This document shows, in pieces, positions 7,707 to 15,614 of a stretch of 17,400 nt of DNA (positions within the stretch are counted from its first letter, which is position 1; every line of letters starts with the position of its first letter). The position numbers were made by a program, and so were the translations under genes. Below the pieces are notes generated by a model. The model was not told where the DNA came from, ran no database searches, and saw only the letters and a program-made list of their open reading frames with translations. Source of the DNA: JAAYJR01 sp964611525. GTDB lineage: Bacteria > Bacteroidota > Bacteroidia > Bacteroidales > Prolixibacteraceae. The DNA lies in NCBI GenBank assembly GCA_964611525.1, contig CAZTAL010000156.1, positions 1 to 17,400 on the forward strand, in the 5' to 3' direction.

Positions 7707-8651
7707 ATGGCTGATAACAATTTAACAAAAACAAAATATAAGAAGAATACAAGTTGGCCGAAGATAGTATTAAATTCTTTTGTAGCCGCTTTGCTTTATC
7801 TGATCTCATTATTACCCTTCAGGTTACTTTACTGTATTTCTGATATTTTGTATTTATTTTTGAGGCATGTCCTAAGATACCGCAGGAAAGTAATAATGGA
7901 GAATATAACAAATGCCTTTCCCGACAAAACACAGGAAGAAATTAATATAATTGCCGGAAAATTCTACCATCATCTGGCCGATCTGATTGTAGAAACAATT
8001 AAACTTCGTACCATAAGCGAAAAACAATTGGATAAACGGATCTCTTACAAAAATCTGGACTTGATTGATAAATATTATTCAGAAAAAAAAAGTATAATAA
8101 TGCTGGCCATGCATCACAATAACTGGGAATGGTTCAGTTCTTTACCAAAAGAAATAAACCATCGCTGTATTATGCTTTATAATCCTGTACGTGGAAATAA
8201 ATCTGTCGAAAAATTTTTAATACGCGCAAGAGAAAGATGGGGTGGAAAATGTATTGCTGTAAACAAATCGACAAGACTTGTCATGGATTTTAATCGTAAA
8301 GGTATACCAACAGGGATCTGGCTGGGAGCTGATCAAACATCTCCTGCGACATCCAAATTCTGGACTTACTTTCTCAACCGTGAGGCACCTTTCTTTAGCG
8401 GGCCTGAAAAAATTGCAGTAAAAACTAATCAACCGGTATTATTTCATAGAATCCGCAAAACCGGCAGAGGGTATTATGAAGCAACCTTTATTCCTCTGAT
8501 AGAAAAACCCAAAGAAGTCAAGCCTAAAGAAATTCTTTTAATCTATATTCGAAAAATGGAAGAAATAATTCGTGCAGAACCTGAGTATTACTTATGGTCA
8601 CACCGCAGATGGAAACACAAAAGGCCTCAAGGAATAGAATTAGTTACATGA
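7707..8651 (+). CDS. LpxL/HtrB-type lysophospholipid / lipid A acyltransferase
   Basis: A 314-aa inner-membrane protein of the Lip_A_acyltrans family (PF03279). It has an N-terminal hydrophobic segment (about 20-55), the catalytic H-x4-E motif HHNNWE at 136-141, a GADQTSP block at 207-213 and the closing PEYYLWSHRRWK at 292-303, all hallmarks of the family. It transfers an acyl chain from acyl-ACP to a lipid acceptor, classically the secondary acyl chain of lipid A. Bacteroidota usually carry one such gene, and some homologs acylate other lipids such as aminolipids. It stands alone, divergent from GDPD and convergent with gltD. ATG 7707 gives a full-length chain with no clear Shine-Dalgarno sequence. 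Family firm, acceptor inferred. Confidence 0.85.
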   Translation: MADNNLTKTKYKKNTSWPKIVLNSFVAALLYLISLLPFRLLYCISDILYLFLRHVLRYRRKVIMENITNAFPDKTQEEINIIAGKFYHHLADLIVETIKLRTISEKQLDKRISYKNLDLIDKYYSEKKSIIMLAMHHNNWEWFSSLPKEINHRCIMLYNPVRGNKSVEKFLIRARERWGGKCIAVNKSTRLVMDFNRKGIPTGIWLGADQTSPATSKFWTYFLNREAPFFSGPEKIAVKTNQPVLFHRIRKTGRGYYEATFIPLIEKPKEVKPKEILLIYIRKMEEIIRAEPEYYLWSHRRWKHKRPQGIELVT

Positions 8652-8664
8652 AACGAGTCATGTA
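8645..8664 (+). other. Small inverted repeat spanning the LpxL-like stop codon
   Basis: TACATGA (8645-8651) and TCATGTA (8658-8664) are perfect 7-nt complements around a 6-nt loop, and the TGA stop forms part of the stem. No U-run follows, so this is not a standard intrinsic terminator. It could stabilise or end the mRNA. Confidence 0.4.
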
Positions 8665-8768
8665 CTATCGTTCACTCAGGAGAAACATTATAAATGACGA
8701 GTTCCATCTCTTACCGTTAAAATAAACAATTATAATGAGATGAAAGTTGGTAATTGAGTTTACTATTC

Positions 8769-8854
8769 ATAAATGACCATCTTGAGGGCAAGCCCTCCTG
8801 AATAAATCATGAGGACAAAACATAAGGCAGTCAGCGGACTTTATGGACAGACTC
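8769..8854. repeat. Dispersed repeat copy R3 in the junction between the LpxL-like gene and gltD
   Basis: It starts with ATAAATGACC and TTGAG as in R1 (6639-6656) and ends with AGTCAGCGGACTTTAT (8829-8844), identical to 6732-6747, followed by a related GACTC end. Inside it, GAGGGCAAGCCCTC at 8784-8797 forms a compact GC stem that R1/R2 lack. Like R1/R2 it lies between two convergent genes. The rest of 8652-8944 holds a loose CATCTC/GAGATG inverted repeat (8705-8710, 8737-8742) and the gltD tail duplication, and no gene that I can support. Confidence 0.55.
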
Positions 8855-8885
8855 TCGTAAATCATAAATTATTCCCCTTTTCTTT

Positions 8886-8980
8886 CTGCAGAAACATATT
8901 AATATTACAAGCAGGTAAAAGTCCATTACCCAAGCTTGTTGGATTCATTTCTGTAGAAACAAATCAATATTACAGGCGGC
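8886..8980. repeat. Diverged direct duplication of the gltD 3' end (65-bp spacing)
   Basis: Thirty nucleotides at 8951-8980, coding for the last residues of GltD, recur at 8886-8915 with six mismatches, 65 bp further downstream of gltD. On the minus strand the true end reads ACNIDLFLQK-stop and the duplicate reads ACNINMFLQKEKGNNL-stop in another frame. The duplicate therefore still keeps the protein-like signal. It is best explained by an old tandem duplication. The duplicate is not in frame with gltD. Confidence 0.65.
8907..8939 (-). terminator. Interrupted hairpin downstream of gltD, possible terminator
   Basis: Outer arms ACAAGC (8907-8912) and GCTTGT (8934-8939) and inner arms GGTAA (8914-8918) and TTACC (8926-8930) are complementary around a 7-nt loop. 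The structure starts 6 nt past the gltD stop. No U-tract follows on the minus strand, so factor-dependent ending or mRNA protection is as likely as intrinsic termination. Confidence 0.4.
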
Positions 8981-10366
8981 TTCCTTTCCGGCCTGAATAG
9001 CATGAACCACCAGACTGGCACCTCTCTCTGCATCGCCTGCTGCAAAAACCTTTTTAACAGATGTCTGTTTTTGATCATTCACCCTGATGTTTCCTCTCTT
9101 ATCGTAATCTACTTTTAATATATCGAGAAATTCACTGTGAACAGGATGTGTAAATCCCATCGAGAGCAATACCAGGTCAGCATCTATAAACCGGCGGGTA
9201 CCCAGGACTTCTCTCATAGACATCTGTCCCCCACTATCTTTTGTCCATTCCACCTGCACTACTTCCAACTGTTTCAGTTTTCCTTTTTCGCCTGTAAATC
9301 TTTTTGTAGAGAGACTCCATCTGCGCTCGCACCCTTCCATATGGGAGCTTGAAGTACGGAGAATATTTGGCCAGTAAGGCCAGGGATTATTAATACTGCG
9401 GTAATCAGGAGGTTTTGGCAATATTTCAATCTGCGTTACAGACTCTGCCTGCTGACGGATGGAAGTTCCCACACAATCAGAACCTGTATCCCCACCGCCT
9501 ATGACGACAACTTTTTTTCCTTTGGCTGAGATCTTATCTTCAGGGGGTACAGACTTCCCGGCAATTATTTTATTTTGCTGAGTTAAAAAATCCATTGCAA
9601 AATGAATACCCTTCAAATCGCGCCCTTCCACCTTAAGATCACGAGGTTGTTCTGCTCCTGTAGCTATAAGGACAGCATCAAAACTCTCAACCAATTCTTT
9701 TATGTCGATATCTTCTCCAACATTCACATTTGTTTTAAATTCAATACCTTCCTCAACAAAAAGATTCAATCGCCGGTCAATCACCCTCTTATTGAGCTTA
9801 AAATCCGGTATACCATAGCGAAGCAAGCCCCCTGGGGCATCATTCTTTTCAAATACTGTTACCCGGTGCCCCGAACGATTCAAAAAATCAGCAGCCGAGA
9901 GTCCTGCCGGTCCCGATCCGATTACTGCCACCTTTTTGCCTGTCCGCAATTTAGGCGGATTAGCTTTGATAAATCCGGCTTTAAATGACAGCTCGACAGT
10001 GGCACATTCATTTTCCCGTATTGTGACAGCCTCATCATGGATAGCCAATACACATGATTTTTCACATGGCGCAGGACAAACCCTGCCGGTAATTTCCGGC
10101 ATGCTGTTGGTTGAATACAAAATATTATATGCTTCCTCTGTATTATCGTGGTATAACGCATCCTGCCACTCCGGTATTTTGCTTCCTACCGGACACCCCC
10201 AATGACAAAACGAAACGCCACAATCCATACAACGTGAAGCTTGTAACCTGCGGTCCTTTTCATCAAGGGTCTGCTCCACTTCACCATAATCAAATATCCT
10301 TTCGTCAACAGGACGATAACCCGCTTCTTTTCGTAATATTTTAATAAAACCCCTGGGATCTCCCAT
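8945..10366 (-). CDS. gltD: Glutamate synthase (NADPH) small subunit
   Basis: A 473-aa protein, normal length. The N-terminal 4Fe-4S cysteine blocks are present: C46-x2-C49-x4-C54-x3-C58 and C97-x3-C101-x3-C105. Two dinucleotide-binding folds follow: GSGPAG at 150-155 for FAD and GGGDTG at 290-295 for NADPH. A closing AAGDAERGASLVVHAIQAGKEAA-type motif makes the last FAD contact. The beta subunit feeds electrons from NADPH to the large subunit, which converts glutamine and 2-oxoglutarate to two glutamates (GS-GOGAT nitrogen assimilation, cytoplasm). It lies 324 bp downstream of gltB on the same strand, an unusually wide gap for this pair. No clear promoter box is seen in the gap, so cotranscription is likely. 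Confidence 0.95.
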   Translation of the reverse strand: MGDPRGFIKILRKEAGYRPVDERIFDYGEVEQTLDEKDRRLQASRCMDCGVSFCHWGCPVGSKIPEWQDALYHDNTEEAYNILYSTNSMPEITGRVCPAPCEKSCVLAIHDEAVTIRENECATVELSFKAGFIKANPPKLRTGKKVAVIGSGPAGLSAADFLNRSGHRVTVFEKNDAPGGLLRYGIPDFKLNKRVIDRRLNLFVEEGIEFKTNVNVGEDIDIKELVESFDAVLIATGAEQPRDLKVEGRDLKGIHFAMDFLTQQNKIIAGKSVPPEDKISAKGKKVVVIGGGDTGSDCVGTSIRQQAESVTQIEILPKPPDYRSINNPWPYWPNILRTSSSHMEGCERRWSLSTKRFTGEKGKLKQLEVVQVEWTKDSGGQMSMREVLGTRRFIDADLVLLSMGFTHPVHSEFLDILKVDYDKRGNIRVNDQKQTSVKKVFAAGDAERGASLVVHAIQAGKEAACNIDLFLQK

Positions 10367-10459
10367 AATTGTATAAATTTATTTGTTAACCTGACCAGAT
10401 TAGAGCAATTAAAATAAACTGCCAACCTATATTTGTATAAATTTATATTTGTTACCCCG
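10362..10459. repeat. Direct repeat covering the gltD start region (64-bp spacing)
   Basis: A segment with the core GTATAAATTTA and then TTTGTTA occurs at 10362-10393, including the gltD ATG, and again at 10426-10459, with the cores 64 bp apart. Copy two carries a 2-nt insertion and has ATA in place of the ATG. It looks like an old tandem duplication of the gltD leader. Being A/T-rich, its exact borders are uncertain. Confidence 0.5.
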
Positions 10460-10690
10460 TCATTAATGCCGGAGCTAAAAATTCTCCATCAAACAAGGAC
10501 TTTAGTCCAATAACTATTGTTTATACGTACAGTAATAATTAACTATATATTTATTAAAAAATGTAAGCCTTATCATCAAAATCTCTGAACCGGAAGCTTT
10601 GTTTTTATTTTAATTGTTCGTCAATATATTTTCTTATCATCGAACTCTCTGAACCAGAAGCCCGACTTTTCAGACCAGAATCATCTGTAC
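10367..10690. other. Gene-free gap between gltB and gltD
   Basis: These 324 bp separate two genes that are usually adjacent. They hold two separate direct-repeat pairs, both with 64-bp spacing, and a small inverted repeat GGACTTTAGTCC (10497-10508). I see no coding frame with recognisable content, no RNA gene and no good promoter box for gltD on the minus strand. Confidence 0.6.
10569..10661. repeat. 29-nt direct repeat just downstream of gltB (64-bp spacing)
   Basis: The 29 nt at 10569-10597 (beginning CTTATCATC, containing TCTCTGAACC and ending GAAGC) recur at 10633-10661 with three mismatches. The flanks on both sides do not match. There are only two units, and they do not resemble the other repeat pairs in sequence. 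Confidence 0.7.
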
Positions 10691-13600
10691 TTATTCATGA
10701 AGTGAAGGATCGTCTTCCGTCATCTGCAATTTCTTCTGTAAGTTTCTTAGCTTCTGTTCCTCCAAAAATTTTCTATACTCGAAGGGCATTACCTTAACAA
10801 ATTTAGGAAGATATCCTTCCCAATTGGTGAGAATTCCGGAAGCCAAGGTACTATGCGTATATAACAAATGATTATTAATAAGTGTTTGTAACTCCGTAAT
10901 ATCAGCCTTATCCTCCACCGGAACCAGATCTACAAGCCCCTTATTACAGAAATAATCAAAATTACCAGTTTCATCAAGCACATAAGCTATTCCACCACTC
11001 ATGCCGGCAGCAAAATTTCTTCCTGTCCTGCCCAGAACAACCACCCGGCCACCGGTCATATATTCACAACAATGGTCACCTGTACCCTCAACAACAGCTT
11101 TTATTCCAGAATTCCTCACACAAAACCTTTCACCTGCCACACCCCTGATATAAGCCTCGCCACCAGTAGCTCCGTAGAAGGATGTATTACCTATGATAAT
11201 GTTCTCCGCTGGATCAAATGCACTTCCAACCGGAGGTACAACAATTATTTTACCGCCTGAAAGTCCCTTACCTATATAATCATTAGCATCACCTTCAAGT
11301 TTGAAAGTGATCCCTTTTGTCAGAAAGGCACCAAAACTTTGTCCTGCCGTACCCCTGAATATACAGTTAATTGTATCGCCCGGCAAACCATTTTCTCCAT
11401 AGCGCTTTGCTATTTCACCAGACAACATTGCTCCAGCCGACCGGTCAACGTTTGCAATGTCATGAAATATCCATACTTTCTCCGCTCCCCGTATAGCCTT
11501 ACGGGCATCCCTGATCAGATCAAAATCAATATGCCCTTTTTTCGAGAGGGTATTGGGATGGGAACTCCGGATTGCAACATTAACGGTTTTTTGAGGCTTA
11601 CTAAGTATAGTTGAAAAATCAATATTTTTCATTTTCCAGTTGACAACCTCCTTATCCACTTTTAGAAGGTCAGTCCGCCCAACAATATCATCGAATTTAG
11701 TAAATCCCATATCCGCTAAATATTCTCTGATCTCACGCGCAATAAACCTGAAATAGTTTATTACATATTCAGGTTTCCCTTTAAATCTCTTTCTCAGTTG
11801 CTCATCCTGTGTGGCTATTCCTGCGGGACAAGTATTCATGTGGCATTTTCGCATCATTACACACCCCAGCACAATAAGAGCGGCTGTAGAGATACCAAAT
11901 TCTTCAGCTCCAAGACAAGCAAGAGCAATCACATCATGGGCAGTTTTCAACTGACCGTCAACCTGTAACCTAACTCTTCCTCTCAGATTATTCATCACTA
12001 ATGTCTGCTGCGTTTCCGCAATACCCAGTTCAACCGGCAATCCAGCATGTTTGATGGAGCTTGCGGGACTGGCACCGGTTCCTCCCTCGCAACCTGCAAT
12101 AACAATAATATCAGAATATGCTTTTGCCACCCCGGCAGCAATAGTCCCGACACCATCCTCTGCAACCAGTTTAACAGAGACTTTGGCATCAGGATTTGCA
12201 ATCTTAAGATCATAAATTAATTGGGCAAGGTCTTCAATCGAATATATATCATGATGCGGAGGAGGAGATATTAAAGTAATGCCGGGAGTGGAATTCCTAA
12301 GTTTAGCAATAACTTCATTTACCTTATAACCCGGCAACTGCCCTCCTTCACCCGGTTTTGCACCTTGTGCTATTTTAATCTGAAGTTCACTGGCATTAAC
12401 CAGATAATGAATAGTCACTCCAAAACGTCCCGATGCCACCTGTTTTATCTTACTGTTTTTGATAGTACCGAAACGACCCGGATCTTCACCTCCCTCACCG
12501 GTATTGCTTCGACCGCCAATGGTGTTCATAGCTATAGCAAGAGCCTCATGAGCCTCTTTGCTGATTGACCCGTAGGACATGGCGCCGGTGACAAACCGTT
12601 TCATGATCTCTTCTTCAGGTTCTACCTTATCGACAGATATTGGATTACGTTTAAATCTGAAACAACTGCGCATAAAGGCAGGCTTTCTGTTCTGCTTATT
12701 AACCAGCGCGCTGAATTCTTTATATTTATCATAGTCATTAGTACGTGTAGCCCACTGAAGAAGCCCTATTGACTCAGGATTCCATGCATGATGCTCACCG
12801 TACTTTCTCCATGCATAATTGCCCCTGCTTTCAAAAAGTACAGGTTCTGAATATATTCTTGACTTAAAAGCATTATCATGAAATATCGTAGCCTCTTTAC
12901 ATATCTCTTCAAGACCCACCCCGCCAATCCGTGCAGCAGTTCCGGCAAAATATTTATCTATTAACTCTTTGCTGATACCCACAGATTCAAATATTTGTGC
13001 ACCGATATAGCTGCGGATAGTCGATATTCCCATTTTTGAAAATACCTTTAGCAATCCTTTATTTATCGCTTTAATATAATTTTTACGTGCCTCATTATAA
13101 TCCAGATTGATCTTTCCCTCTTTAATCATGTAATCAATAGCGGCAAAAGCAAGGTAAGGATTTATTATACTGGCTCCATAGCCCAGCAGAAGAGCAAAAT
13201 GGTTCACTTCACGTACTTCTCCCGTTTCAACGATAATCCCCACCTGCATTCTTTTTTGCTTTCTGATAAGGTGATGATGCACTGCCGAAACTGCCAGCAA
13301 TGATGGAATGGCAGCCTCATCCTTATTGATATTCCTATCGCTGAGAATAATATAATTCTTCCTGCTATCCACGGCCTTTTCAGCATAATCCAGTATCTTT
13401 TGAAGAGCAGCTTCAAATCCCTTTAATCCTTTTACTACAGGAAATGTCATTTTAATAACCTGATGAGAAAACATCTCATCCTTCAGGTCTTTTATCTTGC
13501 CAAGATCCGTATTGGTCAGTACCGGCGCTTTGAATTTAATTAATTTACAATGTTCAGGGGTCTCGACAAGAATATTGGAATTTAACGACCCCACATAGTT

Positions 13601-15217
13601 GGCCAATGCCATTACCAGTCCCTCACGTATAGGGTCTATTGCCGGATTTGTCACCTGTGCAAACATCTGCTTAAAATACTCAAAAAGACGTACAGGTTTT
13701 TCGGAAAATACTGCCAGCGGAATATCATTACCCATTGAACTGGTAGGTTCAACCCCGTTTTCGCTCATCGGCCTTATCAATTCGTACATATCTTCTTTTG
13801 AATAGCCGAAAGCTTTGGCATAGGTTTCAAAATTACTTATATTGGAAGTTACACGCTTTTTTATCTTGATATCGTCCATCATCAGCCGGTTCTCCTTCAG
13901 CCACATTGGATACGGATTCCTGTGGCTCAATTGGTCTTTGACCTCTTCGTCAGGTATTATTATACCCAACTGCGTATCTACCAGCAATATCTTCCCTGGC
14001 CGTAGCCGTCCCTTAGCCTTGATCTCTTCATCTTTGAATGTCTGAACCCCCACTTCGGAGCCCATAACTATTATATCATTGTTAGTTATGACATACCGTG
14101 AAGGTCGCAATCCGTTACGGTCCAACGTACCCCCGATATATCTTCCGTCGGAAAAAATTATCGACGCAGGTCCGTCCCACGGCTCCATAATTGTGGAATG
14201 ATATTCATAAAATGCTTTTATACTGTCGGGAATCGGATTCTTCTCATTAAAAGATTCCGGTATCATCATACATAGAGCATGCGGCAATGTTCGTCCCGTC
14301 ATATGCAAAAACTCCAGCACATTATCAAAAGAAGCAGAATCAGATTTACCAGGCTCTATAACAGGCAAAAGCTTTTCAAGGTCTTTGCCGAATATTTCCG
14401 ATTTCATGAGAGCCTCACGTGCCTGCATCCATAAACGGTTACCCTTTACGGTATTTATTTCACCGTTATGTGCCACTATGCGGAATGGCTGGGCAAGGTC
14501 CCATGCCGGAAATGTATTAGTGCTGAAACGGGAATGAACCAGTGCAATCGCACTTTTAAAATATTCATTTTTGAAATCGCTGAAATAATCCTGTAACTGA
14601 TTGGGCGTCAGCATACCCTTATAAACAATGACCTTTGCAGAGAAGCTGGGCTGATAAAAACAATGTTTATATTTTAAATTCGAATTCCTGATCTCTTTCT
14701 CGGTCAATTTACGGACTATATAAAGCTTACGCTCCAAAGCATCTTTTTCAAGTGAGGCCTGAACAAAAACCTGTTTTATTGCGGGCTCTGTTGTTTTGGC
14801 TATTTCTCCCGGCACCAAACTATTTACCGGAACATCACGATAGCCTGTAAGTTTTAATCCTTCCGCCTTAATATGCTTTGAAAGTACATCAAGACACAAT
14901 TCTGCTTCATCTTTGTCTTTTGGTAAAAAGATCAGTCCGGTACCATAAGTTCCTGCCTCCCCCACATCAATTTTCAATACCTGTATGATGAATTCATGAG
15001 GGATCTGCATCAGAATACCTGCACCGTCTCCTGTTGAATTATCGGCACTTGTAGCTCCCCTGTGATTCATATTTTTAAGCACATCAAATCCCCTCAAAAT
15101 AATATCATGAGAAGGAACTCCCTTAATATGGCCGACAAACCCGATTCCACAACTATCGTGTTCATTATCAGGATCATAAAGTCCTTGGTTAACAGGTATG
15201 TTCATTTTCCGCTCCAT
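10691..15217 (-). CDS. gltB: Glutamate synthase large subunit
   Basis: A 1508-aa protein, the normal size for the alpha subunit. After a short propeptide, C23 (in DSCGIGF) is the expected N-terminal nucleophile of the class II glutamine amidotransferase domain. Next come the central domain, the FMN-binding synthase domain (GGRSNTGEGGEDPGRF and PGEGGQLPG motifs) and the 3Fe-4S cysteines C1119, C1125 and C1130. The C-terminal GXGXG beta-helix follows. Ammonia freed from glutamine is channelled to 2-oxoglutarate to make glutamate. The start is either ATG 15217 or ATG 15205; the latter has GGAG 9-12 nt upstream and still leaves the propeptide. It is followed by gltD. Confidence 0.96.
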   Translation of the reverse strand: MERKMNIPVNQGLYDPDNEHDSCGIGFVGHIKGVPSHDIILRGFDVLKNMNHRGATSADNSTGDGAGILMQIPHEFIIQVLKIDVGEAGTYGTGLIFLPKDKDEAELCLDVLSKHIKAEGLKLTGYRDVPVNSLVPGEIAKTTEPAIKQVFVQASLEKDALERKLYIVRKLTEKEIRNSNLKYKHCFYQPSFSAKVIVYKGMLTPNQLQDYFSDFKNEYFKSAIALVHSRFSTNTFPAWDLAQPFRIVAHNGEINTVKGNRLWMQAREALMKSEIFGKDLEKLLPVIEPGKSDSASFDNVLEFLHMTGRTLPHALCMMIPESFNEKNPIPDSIKAFYEYHSTIMEPWDGPASIIFSDGRYIGGTLDRNGLRPSRYVITNNDIIVMGSEVGVQTFKDEEIKAKGRLRPGKILLVDTQLGIIIPDEEVKDQLSHRNPYPMWLKENRLMMDDIKIKKRVTSNISNFETYAKAFGYSKEDMYELIRPMSENGVEPTSSMGNDIPLAVFSEKPVRLFEYFKQMFAQVTNPAIDPIREGLVMALANYVGSLNSNILVETPEHCKLIKFKAPVLTNTDLGKIKDLKDEMFSHQVIKMTFPVVKGLKGFEAALQKILDYAEKAVDSRKNYIILSDRNINKDEAAIPSLLAVSAVHHHLIRKQKRMQVGIIVETGEVREVNHFALLLGYGASIINPYLAFAAIDYMIKEGKINLDYNEARKNYIKAINKGLLKVFSKMGISTIRSYIGAQIFESVGISKELIDKYFAGTAARIGGVGLEEICKEATIFHDNAFKSRIYSEPVLFESRGNYAWRKYGEHHAWNPESIGLLQWATRTNDYDKYKEFSALVNKQNRKPAFMRSCFRFKRNPISVDKVEPEEEIMKRFVTGAMSYGSISKEAHEALAIAMNTIGGRSNTGEGGEDPGRFGTIKNSKIKQVASGRFGVTIHYLVNASELQIKIAQGAKPGEGGQLPGYKVNEVIAKLRNSTPGITLISPPPHHDIYSIEDLAQLIYDLKIANPDAKVSVKLVAEDGVGTIAAGVAKAYSDIIVIAGCEGGTGASPASSIKHAGLPVELGIAETQQTLVMNNLRGRVRLQVDGQLKTAHDVIALACLGAEEFGISTAALIVLGCVMMRKCHMNTCPAGIATQDEQLRKRFKGKPEYVINYFRFIAREIREYLADMGFTKFDDIVGRTDLLKVDKEVVNWKMKNIDFSTILSKPQKTVNVAIRSSHPNTLSKKGHIDFDLIRDARKAIRGAEKVWIFHDIANVDRSAGAMLSGEIAKRYGENGLPGDTINCIFRGTAGQSFGAFLTKGITFKLEGDANDYIGKGLSGGKIIVVPPVGSAFDPAENIIIGNTSFYGATGGEAYIRGVAGERFCVRNSGIKAVVEGTGDHCCEYMTGGRVVVLGRTGRNFAAGMSGGIAYVLDETGNFDYFCNKGLVDLVPVEDKADITELQTLINNHLLYTHSTLASGILTNWEGYLPKFVKVMPFEYRKFLEEQKLRNLQKKLQMTEDDPSLHE

Positions 15218-15281
15218 TAATAATTATTCTGTTAAAAAAATGACACTCGATATAACTATTTTCAACCTGAACGACATTAAA

Positions 15282-15319
15282 TTGTCATTAAAATACACTT
15301 TTTGCTTACTAAATGACAA
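15282..15319. promoter_or_regulatory. Inverted repeat at the predicted gltB transcription start, candidate operator
   Basis: TTGTCATT (15282-15289) and AATGACAA (15312-15319) are perfect 8-nt complements with 22 nt between them. They lie directly downstream of the proposed gltB -7 box and would overlap the start of transcription. Similar TGTC/GACA words occur at 15241-15245 and 15273-15276. This could be a regulator site coupling gltBD to nitrogen status. No specific regulator can be named. Confidence 0.4.
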
Positions 15320-15327
15320 CAAAAGTA
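15320..15327 (-). promoter_or_regulatory. -7 promoter box for gltB
   Basis: On the minus strand this reads TACTTTTG, an exact match to the Bacteroidota TAnnTTTG box. Transcription would start near 15313, giving a leader of about 95 nt. The -33 element is not clear. Confidence 0.5.
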
Positions 15328-15452
15328 GTGAATTTAATGAAAATATGGTATTATGATTCTTCCCATATCTGCTTAATAACGTATATTTAACTTTTTGAGG
15401 TCTGAAAAAATATTAGATTAATTTAAAAAAATAATTTTTTATTTATTGGGTA

Positions 15453-15614
15453 AATGATATCAGAAATAGCATTAAAATTCCTGATATCAAGGAAGAATCA
15501 TTAGAAGACAAAGATGTTATAAGTATTGACTGATGGCAAGACACCGTGTAATTCCAAAGACAAAGTCACCGGGAAAAAAGCTATTCACATGGTTATTCAA
15601 TATTAATGGATAAC
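15453..15614 (+). pseudogene. Possible decayed ISAs1-type transposase fragment
   Basis: One plus-strand frame (15453-15530) ends EDKDVISID before a stop at 15531, and the neighbouring frame continues with MARHRVIPKTKSPGKKL up to a stop at 15612-15614. The ISAs1/H-repeat transposases have an N-E-I-x-x-I-P...L-x-x-x-V-x-T-I-D-A-M block around a catalytic aspartate, which the first part (NDIRNSIKIP...VISID) resembles. A frameshift at 15530-15534 would join the two frames. The match is short and judged by eye. This stretch belongs to the 375-bp gap upstream of gltB and otherwise holds no gene. Confidence 0.3.
15455..15489. repeat. 9-nt perfect inverted repeat with 17-nt loop
   Basis: TGATATCAG (15455-15463) and CTGATATCA (15481-15489) pair perfectly. 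Each arm contains the palindrome GATATC. It lies between gltB and the broken toxin gene. It may mark an insertion end, an operator or a terminator stem, but it has no flanking U-tract. Confidence 0.5.

Noticed and set aside
8945..8950. Programmed frameshift at the gltD stop giving a longer GltD
   Set aside because: No slippery heptamer precedes the stop and GltD is already full length. The downstream similarity is better explained by duplication.
9602..9988. Plus-strand 128-codon frame inside gltD
   Set aside because: It is antisense to a strongly conserved gene, is rich in Cys/Phe/Ile without any domain pattern, and arises from codon use on the other strand.
6638..10661. Repeat/spacer geometry (about 30 + 34 nt) resembling CRISPR
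   Set aside because: Each pair has only two units, three to six mismatches within a pair, and the four pairs do not share a repeat sequence. No cas genes are present.
167..10688. Shared 13-mer CAGAATCATCTGT at 167-179 and 10676-10688
   Set aside because: In 17.4 kb a few 13-nt matches are expected by chance, and the flanks do not match.
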